A stretch of DNA of 64,000 bases from Pseudomonadota bacterium (lineage in GTDB: Bacteria > Pseudomonadota > Alphaproteobacteria > SHVP01), in the NCBI GenBank assembly GCA_027622715.1, contig JAQBYN010000001.1, positions 62,001-126,000 on the forward strand, read 5' to 3'. Positions 9,524-19,128 of this stretch are shown piece by piece; within the stretch, counting starts at the first letter, position 1; every line of letters starts with the position of its first letter. Position numbers and translations under genes: made by a program. The notes beneath the pieces were generated by a model, which was given only the letters and a program-made list of their open reading frames with translations, made no database searches and had not been told where the DNA came from.

Positions 9524-11311
9524 ATGTCCCATGACCAGATAGCGGTTCTCGCCATCCTCGGGCTTGCGCTCGCGGGATTCGTGTGGGGCCGGTGGCGCTA
9601 CGACATCGTCGCGCTCAGCGCGTTGGTTTTGGCGGTCGGCGTCGGTGTTGTTCCGGCGAGCGAGGCATTCATCGGCTTCGGTCATCCGGCGACCATCACG
9701 GTCATCGCGGTCCTGGTCCTCAGCCGCGCTCTTTCAAATTCGGGGTTGGCGGACGCGCTCGCGCGGCGGCTCGCACCGGTAACCCGCCGACCGATCGAGC
9801 ATGTCGGCATACTGACAGGGCTGGGCGCGCTTTTATCGACCGTCATGAACAATATCGGTGCCCTGTCGCTCTTGCTGCCGGTCGCCATCCAATCGGCAAC
9901 ACGGGCCCGCCGATCGCCGGCGATGGTTCTGATGCCGCTTTCCTTCGGATCGATCCTGGGTGGACTGGTCACCATGATCGGCACGCCGCCAAACATCATC
10001 ATTGCTGGGTACCGCGGCAGCGTGACCGGCGAACCTTTCGGCATGTTCGACTTCACCCCGGTCGGGGCAGTGATTGCAGTCGTCGGCGTCATCTTCATCA
10101 CCTTTGTCGGGTGGCGACTAATTCCCCGACGCCGGCTGGCGAATACCCCGACGCGCAATCTGTTCAAGATCGAGGACTACGTCGCCGAGGGGTTGGTCGG
10201 CGAGACATCGGACGCCAAGGGAAAAACCATCGAGCAAGTCGACACTATCGGGGAACTACACGACGTCGTTCTGATCGGGATCCTGCGCAACCGCCTGCGC
10301 ATATTTGTTTCTGCCCGCCACCAGACGGTCCAGGCGGACGACCTGATTATTGTTGAAGGCGGCGCCAAGGAAATCGCCGATTTCATGCGCGCGCTCGGCT
10401 TGGAACTGGCGACCGACGACGCCGACATTCAGACGATGTTGCGCGGGCCGGACTACGTCCTAAGCGAAGCCGTTGTTGCACCCGGCTCGTCCATGATTGG
10501 CCGCACTCCTCTGTCACTGCGCCTAACAGGACGCTATGGCATCAATTTGCTGGCAATCTCGCGGCGTGGCGAGCGGGTGCGTGAGCGCGTGGGCCAGGTG
10601 CGCCTCAAAATTGGTGACATACTTTTGTTCCAGGGCGACTCGGAGCGTCTTTCACAGGTCATCCCGAGCTTGGGATGCCTGCCATTGGGCGAAAAGCGCG
10701 TCACTTCGGGCAGCAGATCCATGGCGCTTCTCGCCTTCGCCATCTTTGCGCTGTCCCTGGGCATCGCCTCCACCGGCGTCGTGCCATTCGAACTCGCCCT
10801 GACCGGCGGCGCATTGGCTGCCGTTCTTACCAACATCGTCCCGCCGCGCGAGATGTATGAAGCCGTCGACTGGTCGGTCGTGGTGCTTCTCGGCGCAATG
10901 ATCCCGGTCGGTTTTGCGATCGAATCGTCCGGAACCGGTGACCTCATCGCGTCAGGCATACTCGGGATGACGGACGGCATGTCGCCGCTGATCGTCCTGA
11001 CCGTGTTGCTGATCGTGACGATGATAATGACCGACGTCATGAATAATGCGGCGACGGCATTGGTCGCCGCGCCGATCGCCTTTAGCCTCGGACAGGCACT
11101 TGATGTTAGCCCGGACGCCTTCTTGATGGCCGTCTCAATCGGCGCTTCGAGCGCCTTTCTGACGCCGATCGGGCATCAAAACAACGCCCTCATCATGGGG
11201 CCGGGCGGGTACAGGTTTGGCGACTATTGGCGGATGGGGTTGCCCCTAAAGATACTCATCGTCATCGTGAGCGTTCCGCTTCTGGCGATAATCTGGCCCA
11301 TGTCACCATGA
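9524..11311 (+). CDS. SLC13-family permease with central TrkA-C (RCK_C) domains, copy 1
   Basis: 'GHPATITVIAVLVLSRALSNSG', 'LVTMIGTPPNIIIAGYR', 'MTDVMNNAATALVAAPIAFSLG', 'TPIGHQNNALIMGPGGYRFGDYWRMGLPL'; central RCK_C-like soluble segments. Confidence 0.9.
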   Translation: MSHDQIAVLAILGLALAGFVWGRWRYDIVALSALVLAVGVGVVPASEAFIGFGHPATITVIAVLVLSRALSNSGLADALARRLAPVTRRPIEHVGILTGLGALLSTVMNNIGALSLLLPVAIQSATRARRSPAMVLMPLSFGSILGGLVTMIGTPPNIIIAGYRGSVTGEPFGMFDFTPVGAVIAVVGVIFITFVGWRLIPRRRLANTPTRNLFKIEDYVAEGLVGETSDAKGKTIEQVDTIGELHDVVLIGILRNRLRIFVSARHQTVQADDLIIVEGGAKEIADFMRALGLELATDDADIQTMLRGPDYVLSEAVVAPGSSMIGRTPLSLRLTGRYGINLLAISRRGERVRERVGQVRLKIGDILLFQGDSERLSQVIPSLGCLPLGEKRVTSGSRSMALLAFAIFALSLGIASTGVVPFELALTGGALAAVLTNIVPPREMYEAVDWSVVVLLGAMIPVGFAIESSGTGDLIASGILGMTDGMSPLIVLTVLLIVTMIMTDVMNNAATALVAAPIAFSLGQALDVSPDAFLMAVSIGASSAFLTPIGHQNNALIMGPGGYRFGDYWRMGLPLKILIVIVSVPLLAIIWPMSP

Positions 11312-13089
11312 CCTACGAGCAATTTGCGATCAGCGGCGTCCTCGCCGTCGCTCTTGTCGGCTTTGTCTGGGGTCGGTGGCGCTACGACGTCGTTGCTTTT
11401 GGCTGCCTTATCGCGGGCGTGTTTCTGGGTGTGGTCCCAGGTCAAAATGCGTTTTCCGGTTTTGGACATCCGGCGACCATCACCGTCGTCGCGGTTCTGA
11501 TTCTCAGTCGCGCACTCAGCAATTCCGGCGTCGTTGAGAGTCTCAGCAAGCTACTGGAGCCCGCCACCAAGACACCCGCGATGCACATCGGGGCTCTCAG
11601 TCTGATCGCCACCCCCCTTTCAGCAATCATGAACAATATCGGCGCGCTTTCGCTGCTGATGCCGGTCGCTATTCAATCAGCAGTTAAGGCCAAGCGCTCC
11701 CCTGCCCTGGTTCTAATGCCCCTTTCGTTTGCGTCGATTCTGGGCGGACTGGTCACGCTGATCGGGACCCCACCCAACATTATTATTGCCAATTATCGGG
11801 GTACGGCGGGCGACGAACCATTCGGCATGTTTGCGTTCACGCCGGTGGGCGGCGTCATCGCGATCGTCGGCGTCGCCTTTATTGCGTTGATCGGCTGGCG
11901 ACTCATTCCCCGCGCCCGTCTTCGACTGACGCATGAGAAGGACTTGTTCGAGATTGACGACTATGTCGCTGAGATCACAGTTGGCGACGAGTCTGCGGCC
12001 ATCGGCCAGTCGATTCACGATCTTCATGAGGCGGCGGGCGAAGCCGACGTCAAGATCCTAGGACTGGTCCGCGAGGGTACCAGGGGCTATTTGCGCGTCC
12101 GTTACTTGGCGTTGCGCGCCGGCGACCGGCTGGTGGTCGAAGCACCGCCAGCGGCGCTCACGGCGTATGTCAAGAAAGCCGGCTTCGAACTCTCCGGAAC
12201 CGGGAGCGACGGGGTGGTCGACCTCGAGGGTGAGAATACGGTGCTTGTTGAGGCGGTCGTCCCGCCACGATCGTCCCTGACCGGGCGAACCCCGCGTCTC
12301 GTCGGGCTGAGCGGGCGCGCCGGCCTTCATCTGCTCGGTATTTCGCGGCAGGGGCGGCCCATTCGCGATCGCCTCTACCAAGTTCGTTTTCGGCCTGGCG
12401 ACATTCTTCTGCTGCACGGCGACGACGAGAACGTGCACCGGATTATCGCGGACCTCGGGTGTCTGCCGCTGGCGCCAAGAAAACTGAGCGAAGGGCCGGG
12501 GCGCAAAGCATCGATTGTTGTCGTCGCATTCGCAGCCGCTATCGCCGTCAGTATCGCAGGGCTGGTGCCGCTTCCGGTGTCGTTCGGGGCGGCCGCTGTT
12601 GCCGTGGTCGTTACCAACGTTGTCCCGCTACGCGATTTATACCAAACCATCGACTGGCCGGTGGTGGTCCTGCTGGGGGCAATGATGCCGATCGGCGGCG
12701 CCCTAGAGTCCACCGGGGTCACCGCGCTGATCACGAGCGGTATTGTCGAGTTGTCCGCTTCGCTTGGACCAACAATGATTCTCGCGATCATCTTGATTAT
12801 TACGATGACCCTGTCCGACATTATGAACAACGCGGCCACTGCGGTGGTCGCCGCGCCGATCGCCTATGGCACGGCGCTGCAATTGGGCGTCAATCCCGAC
12901 GCGTTTCTCATGGCTGTCGCTGTGGGCGCGAGTTGTGCATTTCTGACGCCCATCGGCCATCAGAACAACACGCTAATCCTCGGCCCAGGCGGGTACCGGT
13001 TCAGCGATTATTGGCGCGTCGGCTTGCCGCTGGAGATCATCATCGTTGCGGTTGCCGTACCGATGATCCTGCTCATCTGGCCCCTATGA
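11308..13089 (+). CDS. SLC13-family permease with TrkA-C domains, copy 2 (paralogue)
   Basis: ORF 11227..13089; probable start MTYEQFAISGVLAVALVGFVWG at 11308 (ATGA overlap with copy 1). Same motifs as copy 1. Confidence 0.9.
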   Translation: MTYEQFAISGVLAVALVGFVWGRWRYDVVAFGCLIAGVFLGVVPGQNAFSGFGHPATITVVAVLILSRALSNSGVVESLSKLLEPATKTPAMHIGALSLIATPLSAIMNNIGALSLLMPVAIQSAVKAKRSPALVLMPLSFASILGGLVTLIGTPPNIIIANYRGTAGDEPFGMFAFTPVGGVIAIVGVAFIALIGWRLIPRARLRLTHEKDLFEIDDYVAEITVGDESAAIGQSIHDLHEAAGEADVKILGLVREGTRGYLRVRYLALRAGDRLVVEAPPAALTAYVKKAGFELSGTGSDGVVDLEGENTVLVEAVVPPRSSLTGRTPRLVGLSGRAGLHLLGISRQGRPIRDRLYQVRFRPGDILLLHGDDENVHRIIADLGCLPLAPRKLSEGPGRKASIVVVAFAAAIAVSIAGLVPLPVSFGAAAVAVVVTNVVPLRDLYQTIDWPVVVLLGAMMPIGGALESTGVTALITSGIVELSASLGPTMILAIILIITMTLSDIMNNAATAVVAAPIAYGTALQLGVNPDAFLMAVAVGASCAFLTPIGHQNNTLILGPGGYRFSDYWRVGLPLEIIIVAVAVPMILLIWPL

Positions 13090-13102
13090 ACAAGGGTGCT
13101 AT

Positions 13103-13696
13103 TTAGAGATCGATCTGGATCCGCATTCGCGCAAGTGCCCAGACTTGCGACGGGTCCGGCGCGAAGACGAGATCGGCGTCGGCCGCCACATGGGTCCAGG
13201 CATTCACAGCGATTTCATTTTCAAGCTGTCCCGCCGCCCATCCGGCGTAGCCAAAGAAAATTCGCATCTCGGCCGGACCATGCCCCGCGGCGCGTGCCTT
13301 CAGTGCGTCGACGGTCGGGGAAACTGCAAACTTTCCATCGACGACCTCCGTTCGATCAGTCGCAAAGTCCATTGAATGGAGCGCCAGCGTCGAGGCAGTC
13401 TGGACCGGTCCGCCGAGGTGCACGGCAACCTGCGCGTCCGGTGCTTCTATATCCTCATTGAAGAGCGAGAGAACGTCGGTTACCGACCGCTGTTCCGCGA
13501 AACGATTGATCACGAGTCCGAAAGCGCCGTCCCCGTCGTGGCGAATAATCAAGATCACTGTTTTCGAGAAGTTCGGATCGATCAGCGACGGCTGGGCCAC
13601 AAGCAACCTTCCCGCAATATTGTCGGCGGCAAACGCGCCGCGCCCTGTGCCGCCAAGGACCAGCGCCGTGAATGCAACCGCCCACAGCCAGCGCAT
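13103..13696 (-). CDS. UPF0301/YqgE (AlgH)-family protein with N-terminal signal peptide
   Basis: 'GRLLVAQPSLIDPNFSKTVILIIRHDGDGAFGLVINR', 'HLGGPVQ', 'FFGYAGWAAGQLENEI'; preceded by MRWLWAVAFTALVLGGTGRGAFAAD. Confidence 0.85.
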   Translation of the reverse strand: MRWLWAVAFTALVLGGTGRGAFAADNIAGRLLVAQPSLIDPNFSKTVILIIRHDGDGAFGLVINRFAEQRSVTDVLSLFNEDIEAPDAQVAVHLGGPVQTASTLALHSMDFATDRTEVVDGKFAVSPTVDALKARAAGHGPAEMRIFFGYAGWAAGQLENEIAVNAWTHVAADADLVFAPDPSQVWALARMRIQIDL

Positions 13697-13697
13697 G

Positions 13698-14798
13698 TTA
13701 TTGCATCCTCAGAATCGGTTTAATTGCCTTGCCAGCAACCGAGTCCGCGACGGCGTCGTTGATCCGATCTAACGGATAGTAGGTGGCCAAACGGTCCATC
13801 GGGAAACGGCCTTGGGCATAGAATTCTATCAGCTGCGGAATGAACACATCGGGGACACTCGAGCCCTCTAGAACGCCAACAACCGTCCGACCGCCGGTCA
13901 ACAAGTAGCGGGCGCTGAATTCGAATGCCGCGCCGCGGTTCGGCACAGTGACAATGCCGCAGACGCCGCGCATCGCTAGGCAAGAGATCGCGTCGGTGAA
14001 CGACTGTACGGTTCCTGCGGTTTCCAGGGCGTAGTTTGCGCCACCACCGGTTGCCGATCGAATTCGGTCCGAGACGTCGCCATCGCGCGCATCAAAGGCA
14101 TGGCTTGCGCCAAGTTCTTGGGCCAGTTCGAGTCGGGATTCATTGACGTCGACGGCGACGATCGTGGTGCAGCCGACCAGGCGCGCGGCCATAATGCCGC
14201 TGAGCCCGACTGAGCCGGCGCCCATCACCGCGAGACTGCTGCCCGGACGCGCGCCGATCGTATTGAGCACCGCCCCCGCGCCCGTTTGTATCCCACAGCC
14301 CAGGGGGCCCAAGAGTTCGAGTGGAACGGCGCTGTTGGTGACCTTAACGACGTTGCGCTCGGTCGCGAGCGCGTGGGTCGCGAACGAGGATTGCTGAAAA
14401 AAGGCACCGAAAATCTTTTCGCCCTTTTGCTGCATCGTCGGTGAGCCGTCGGCCCGGCCGCCGGAAAACTGAAGTATGCGCATGTTGTGACAGTGCGAAG
14501 GCGCGCCCTCGACGCAAGAAGCACAGCCACCGCACGATCCAAAGGTCATCACGACGCGGTCACCGGGAACCACCTTTGAGACGTTGGGCCCGACGGCTTC
14601 GACGATGCCCGAGCCCTCATGCCCGAGGACGATGGGCAGCGGCATCATGTGCTGGACGCCGATATCGGTATGACAGACGCCGCAGGCCACGACACGAACC
14701 AGCACCTCGCCTGCTGCCGGGGCGTCGAGTGTGACCGTTTCGAGATCGAATCGCCCGCCAGCTTTCCGCAAAACGGCAGCGACGACATCCATCCGCAT
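13698..14798 (-). CDS. Zn-dependent alcohol dehydrogenase (MDR family, aryl-alcohol dehydrogenase-like)
   Basis: 'CGVCHTDIGVQHMMPLPIVLGHEGSGIVEAVG', structural Zn 'CGGCASCVEGAPSHC', 'GAGSVGLSGIMAARLVG'. Confidence 0.9.
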   Translation of the reverse strand: MRMDVVAAVLRKAGGRFDLETVTLDAPAAGEVLVRVVACGVCHTDIGVQHMMPLPIVLGHEGSGIVEAVGPNVSKVVPGDRVVMTFGSCGGCASCVEGAPSHCHNMRILQFSGGRADGSPTMQQKGEKIFGAFFQQSSFATHALATERNVVKVTNSAVPLELLGPLGCGIQTGAGAVLNTIGARPGSSLAVMGAGSVGLSGIMAARLVGCTTIVAVDVNESRLELAQELGASHAFDARDGDVSDRIRSATGGGANYALETAGTVQSFTDAISCLAMRGVCGIVTVPNRGAAFEFSARYLLTGGRTVVGVLEGSSVPDVFIPQLIEFYAQGRFPMDRLATYYPLDRINDAVADSVAGKAIKPILRMQ

Positions 14799-14874
14799 TC
14801 TCCTCGTTGTAAAGCTCGCGACGAGCCCGGTTGGCCGCTATCCTAACCCGATCGCGCGCCTAGAGGAGAGGACT

Positions 14875-15315
14875 ATGACCCGCCTATCCGCAGTGATCCT
14901 GGTAATTGCGTCCGTGTGGATGGGGCTCGCACCTGCGGTCGCCCAGGACATGAAAGAGGGCGACGCCACATCCAAAACGGCGATCATCGGGGTAATCGAG
15001 GCGCAGATTGCGGCCTTTCAAAATGACGATAGCGCGACAGCCTTCGCCCAGGCCTCGCCCGGCATCCGCGCCTACTTTGGTTCGCCCGACCGGTTCATGC
15101 GCATGGTGCGATCGTCTTATTCATCGGTGTACCGCCCGCGCAGCGTCGAGTTCCGCCGCCTTCTCATTGTCCGAGGCGAGCCAGTGCAGGAGGTTTTCTT
15201 CGTCGGGCTCGATCTAACGACGATGCTGGCGCTTTACCGAATGGAACGACAACCCGATGGGCGCTGGCTCATCAACGGCGTTCTCGTCGCCGACACCAAG
15301 GAACAGGCGACCTAG
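14875..15315 (+). CDS. DUF4864-like secreted protein
   Basis: Start MTRLSAVILVIASVWMGLAPAVAQ (signal peptide) inside ORF 14731..15315; 'IEAQIAAFQNDDSATAFAQASPGIRAYFGSPDRFMRMVR'. Confidence 0.7.
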   Translation: MTRLSAVILVIASVWMGLAPAVAQDMKEGDATSKTAIIGVIEAQIAAFQNDDSATAFAQASPGIRAYFGSPDRFMRMVRSSYSSVYRPRSVEFRRLLIVRGEPVQEVFFVGLDLTTMLALYRMERQPDGRWLINGVLVADTKEQAT

Positions 15316-15411
15316 GCGGTCTTTTGTTGCGGTATCCGTTGCCGAACCACCCCAGCACCGGTTCGTAGCGGCGCATCCCCACCGGTCTCAGCGACACGTT
15401 TTCCGCAAGAA

Positions 15412-17781
15412 TTATTGGCGCGCGGGAAACGCCTGACGACGCACGTCGTCGTTTTCGAGAAAGGTCGGACGGCGCGCCATGCCGAGCTGTGCGTCTTGCG
15501 AATCACCGAATCGCAGCGCGACCGCTTGGGCCCGCCAACATGGACTGCGGGCGCCACGTCGAACGATCTCATCGATCCACCTGGGGACTGGCATCTCATC
15601 GCGCGTCAATGTGCGGCGGGAAAGTTCTATGGCAACAACCAGCGCCGTACAATCGCGCTGCAATGCCAGCGCGGCGATCGTCGGTCGGGCGGCCGCCAGT
15701 GGCCGCTCCAGCGCGACCAACGCACCCGCATAAATCCAGGCTTGCGCAACGGCGCCTTCACCGAGCATGGCGGTGATCTTCTCAATGATGTGGTCCGCCT
15801 CTGGCGAGCCCTGGTCTTTCACGACGCATCGCAAAACGCCGAACAGCCCGAGGCCGCGATGCTCGTTGTCGCCAACCGCGGCGACGACCGCCGCAAGGTC
15901 GCGCGAAAGAGCGCGGCGCACCGCACGATGCGCGTTTTTAGCCAGAAGGCCATCCCCAGTGAAAGGGAACGCGTTCGCCAGCGAGTCCGCGAGTTTCGCG
16001 TCGGCTGTGCCGCTCGCTTCAAACGGGACGCATGCCGGCGGCGTGGGGCCTTCGACATGCGGTGCTTTGGCTGCGAACGGCCCACCCTGCGGGATGACGG
16101 CGAAACTCTGGCGCTCTCCAGCGACAACGAATGCGTCGCGCCGGTCAACGCCCAGCATGGCCGCCACGCCGGGTAGGCCGCCCGACCAATGCCCGCCGCC
16201 CCAGCCACTGCTGTTCAATGAGAAGGAGTCGATGCCCCCATCATCGACCATGACACCGAGGCCATTGGCGGTACTTGCACCCTGCGCCAGCGAACCTGCC
16301 ACGTAGTGGTCATCGCCTGCACGGTCGCGTAGGAGGCCAATCGAACGATCCAGCCCCATCCCCTGCGAAACACCGACGCTGGCGAGGTAGGAATCGTCGC
16401 CCGCGCTGTCATCCAAAATACCAATGGCGACATGCGCGGCTTCGCCCTGAGCGTATCGAACTGCCGTATATCGGTCATCGCCGGCACGGTCTGCCAATAG
16501 ACCCATACCGAAGAAAAAACCGTGACCTTGGGCAAACATTTCGGCGTCGTAGGTGTCATCGCCACTGTGGTCGAGGAGCACACCAACGCCCCCGGCGACC
16601 CCTTCGCGGCTACCAAAACCAACGCCCTGCGCTTTACTGACGCGGCCGCCGCGGTCGAAGGCGTCATCTTGTCCGTCGGCGCGGTAACTGTCGTCTCCGG
16701 CGACATCGACCAGAACCGCGGCGCCAGCCGTACCGGCAAAGCCCTGTCCCAATCCGTTCAGGCGATAGCGGTCGTTGCCGGCAACGTCTATCAAGACTGA
16801 GCGACCCAGAACGGCGGCGGCCTGACCGAAATAGGTGCCGTCGTAGACATCGTCGCCCTGAAGATCGGCGACCGCGGCAATGCCACCGAAAGCCGATGAC
16901 GGACCCGCACCGGGCCCGCCCCACCGATCGTCGCCGGCCCGGTCGACCACGACCAGTACCGAAAGAACGCCCCCCCCGCCGGCATAGCTATCGTTTCCGG
17001 CGTGATCGACCACAATGACGACGCCGCCGGCGCCAAGCCCAGAAAAGTCGTACTCGTCATCCCCGCCCGGATCGATAATCACCATGACGCCCGATGCAAC
17101 GTCAGGACGGTAGCGATCGGGACCAAGCGTACCGATGATACGCGACACGCCCCTGGTCGTAGGGTCAGACACCGACGACTCTGCGGCGATTAGATCGACC
17201 AAGAGCGGGAGGACCAACCTGCCCAACCGCGCGGTCGAGGCATCCAGCTTGGCATCAAGGCCAGCAACAACGTCGTCGTGGAGGATTTCGCCGCCCCCCA
17301 ATATGCCGTTCAAATTGCTCCGATCTGTCTCAGCAAGGCCTTGAAACCATTCGACGGACTGACGCCATTGGCGGATCGCGTTGTCGGCACGCCGGGCAAA
17401 CTGGTTTACTACCCCAATCTCGGATCGCTGGATGGCGTGCTGCCGTCCTATCTGGATGGTCATGGGAACGGGCCACCCGATCCGACGAAGTGTATCCTCG
17501 AACTGCCCTCCCGGATCGTCGAGCAAGCGGGGAACGGCCTGGATTTGACGAAGGAATGCCGGTTCGGTCGCCCGCGCCGGCTCTTGGCCCGCTCGAAAGA
17601 CGGTATTGGGGATGACGAACATCGCGTCTCGGCCCAAGCCGCGTCCCACCAAACTTTCTTCCACTCGTTGAGCCACCGATTCGGCGGCTCGTGCGGACGT
17701 GACGCCAAACGAAAGAACCAGCGCCAGGGAAGCTGCGCCCATGATTCTTACGGCAGGATCAGACGTCATGCATGAAATCAT
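15412..17781 (-). CDS. Secreted repeat protein with about 11 D-x-x-G-[DN]-D-x-[YWF] repeats; function unknown
   Basis: 789-aa ORF with signal peptide ('MGAASLALVLSFGVTSARAAE'); repeats 'IIDPGGDDEY','VVDHAGNDSY','VVDRAGDDRW','VADLQGDDVY','LIDVAGNDRY','LVDVAGDDSY','LLDHSGDDTY','LADRAGDDRY','LDDSAGDDSY','LRDRAGDDHY','MVDDGGIDSF'. Confidence 0.75.
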   Translation of the reverse strand: MISCMTSDPAVRIMGAASLALVLSFGVTSARAAESVAQRVEESLVGRGLGRDAMFVIPNTVFRAGQEPARATEPAFLRQIQAVPRLLDDPGGQFEDTLRRIGWPVPMTIQIGRQHAIQRSEIGVVNQFARRADNAIRQWRQSVEWFQGLAETDRSNLNGILGGGEILHDDVVAGLDAKLDASTARLGRLVLPLLVDLIAAESSVSDPTTRGVSRIIGTLGPDRYRPDVASGVMVIIDPGGDDEYDFSGLGAGGVVIVVDHAGNDSYAGGGGVLSVLVVVDRAGDDRWGGPGAGPSSAFGGIAAVADLQGDDVYDGTYFGQAAAVLGRSVLIDVAGNDRYRLNGLGQGFAGTAGAAVLVDVAGDDSYRADGQDDAFDRGGRVSKAQGVGFGSREGVAGGVGVLLDHSGDDTYDAEMFAQGHGFFFGMGLLADRAGDDRYTAVRYAQGEAAHVAIGILDDSAGDDSYLASVGVSQGMGLDRSIGLLRDRAGDDHYVAGSLAQGASTANGLGVMVDDGGIDSFSLNSSGWGGGHWSGGLPGVAAMLGVDRRDAFVVAGERQSFAVIPQGGPFAAKAPHVEGPTPPACVPFEASGTADAKLADSLANAFPFTGDGLLAKNAHRAVRRALSRDLAAVVAAVGDNEHRGLGLFGVLRCVVKDQGSPEADHIIEKITAMLGEGAVAQAWIYAGALVALERPLAAARPTIAALALQRDCTALVVAIELSRRTLTRDEMPVPRWIDEIVRRGARSPCWRAQAVALRFGDSQDAQLGMARRPTFLENDDVRRQAFPARQ

Positions 17782-17799
17782 AGGCCGACATTGGGGTTA

Positions 17800-17831
17800 A
17801 TAAAAAAGGGGCGGCAAAATGCCGCCCCTTC
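17800..17831 (-). terminator. Rho-independent terminator for the liv operon
   Basis: Perfect stem GGGGCGGCA-TTT-TGCCGCCCC; minus-strand reading is followed by TTTTTT. Confidence 0.85.
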
Positions 17832-17852
17832 TTCACTGCTCCGGTCGAAAAA

Positions 17853-19049
17853 CTAGGAGCTGGATTTCTCGCACTTGTCTGCCGGATGCTGGTCAAACAA
17901 AGTCCACTGACCGTCTTTCAGTTCGATAATGAACCCAGGAAGCTCCGCATCGCCATCGGCGTCGAAACAAATCGGGCCGAGCATGCCCACATAGTCGGTC
18001 TTGCGCAGTTGATCGCGGATCTTAATCCGGTCCGCGGCCAAGCCGTCCATATCTCCGGAAATGTTGGCCTCGTCTATCACTTGGGCCAAGAGATAGACGA
18101 TCTCATAGGCCTGGGCGTCAACGTGATGCGGGAACGCGGACTTAATGCCAATCTTTAGATTGGCTTCGTTGAACTTCTTGGTGAAAGCGCGCGTCTTGTC
18201 GTTGAGGTCCCACCAGAATCCGGCGGCGAAGATGGTGCCATCGGCTTCTTTACCGACAACATCGGTAATTTCCGGATCGCCAAAAAGCTGTGAGCCGACC
18301 ATTCGGCCCTTGAACCCCTGGCGCCGTGCTTCCTTTAGAATCTTCACAGCGTTGTCGAGAATCGCACCGGCACCAATCACGTCCGGCGGAGTCTGCATGA
18401 TCTTGGCAATCTGGGGCGACAGGTCGAACGCGTTCTGCGGGAAACCTTCTGGCTCGCCAAGAACTTTGATCCCCACCGCGGCGAACGAGCCGGGCATGAT
18501 GAGCGTCCCAACGGCCTTCGACACAAACTGATCAGACTCGTACATGATCGCAGCCGTATCAGCCGGAATACCCTTGCGCTTCAGACTCGTCAGCATTCTG
18601 TTGAATTGCTTGCCCTCATCTTCGGTGACGCGGAAGGCAAACGAATTCCCCTTGGCCAACCCTGGGGTCGATGCGGCGTTGGGAATCTGAACAATCCCAA
18701 GGCGTTCTCCGATTGCAAAGGCGACCCGCGCCTCACCCGACGAGAAGGGACCGATAATGGCAAGCGCATGGTCGTCCTCGGCCAACTTCCGCGTTGCAAC
18801 GGCGGCCTGCTTCGCGTCACTGCCGGTGTCGAACTTGACGACTTTGATCATCTTGCCACCGATGCCGCCCGCAGCGTTGATTTCGGCAACAGCAATATCG
18901 ACGGCTGTCTCGGTTGTTTCGCCTGACGACTTCAGGAAACCTGTCTTGGCCATATTGAGGCCTAGAACAATTTCATCGGCTGCGCTGGCAGGCGCCGCGA
19001 TGAGCGACGCCGCTAGTGCGGCGACAGCAAACCCGGTTATTTTCTTCAT
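17853..19049 (-). CDS. Branched-chain amino-acid-type ABC transporter substrate-binding protein
   Basis: ORF 17853..19289; likely start MKKITGFAVAALAASLIAAPASAADEIVLGLNMAKTG at 19049; periplasmic ligand-binding fold motifs 'AVAEINAAGGIGGKMIKVVKFDTGSDAKQAA'. Confidence 0.88.
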   Translation of the reverse strand: MKKITGFAVAALAASLIAAPASAADEIVLGLNMAKTGFLKSSGETTETAVDIAVAEINAAGGIGGKMIKVVKFDTGSDAKQAAVATRKLAEDDHALAIIGPFSSGEARVAFAIGERLGIVQIPNAASTPGLAKGNSFAFRVTEDEGKQFNRMLTSLKRKGIPADTAAIMYESDQFVSKAVGTLIMPGSFAAVGIKVLGEPEGFPQNAFDLSPQIAKIMQTPPDVIGAGAILDNAVKILKEARRQGFKGRMVGSQLFGDPEITDVVGKEADGTIFAAGFWWDLNDKTRAFTKKFNEANLKIGIKSAFPHHVDAQAYEIVYLLAQVIDEANISGDMDGLAADRIKIRDQLRKTDYVGMLGPICFDADGDAELPGFIIELKDGQWTLFDQHPADKCEKSSS

Positions 19050-19128
19050 AGTCTTCCTCCCAAGTTGTGTCCGTTTGTCCGGACCTGGTGACAGTTTGAC
19101 GTTCGGAAAGCGCCTTAACAAGGTAGTG

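Noticed and set aside
16130-17093. RTX-type Ca-binding nonapeptide repeats
   Set aside because: Units lack the GGxGxDxUx nonapeptide; spacing is ~27-35 aa, so a classical RTX label is not supported.
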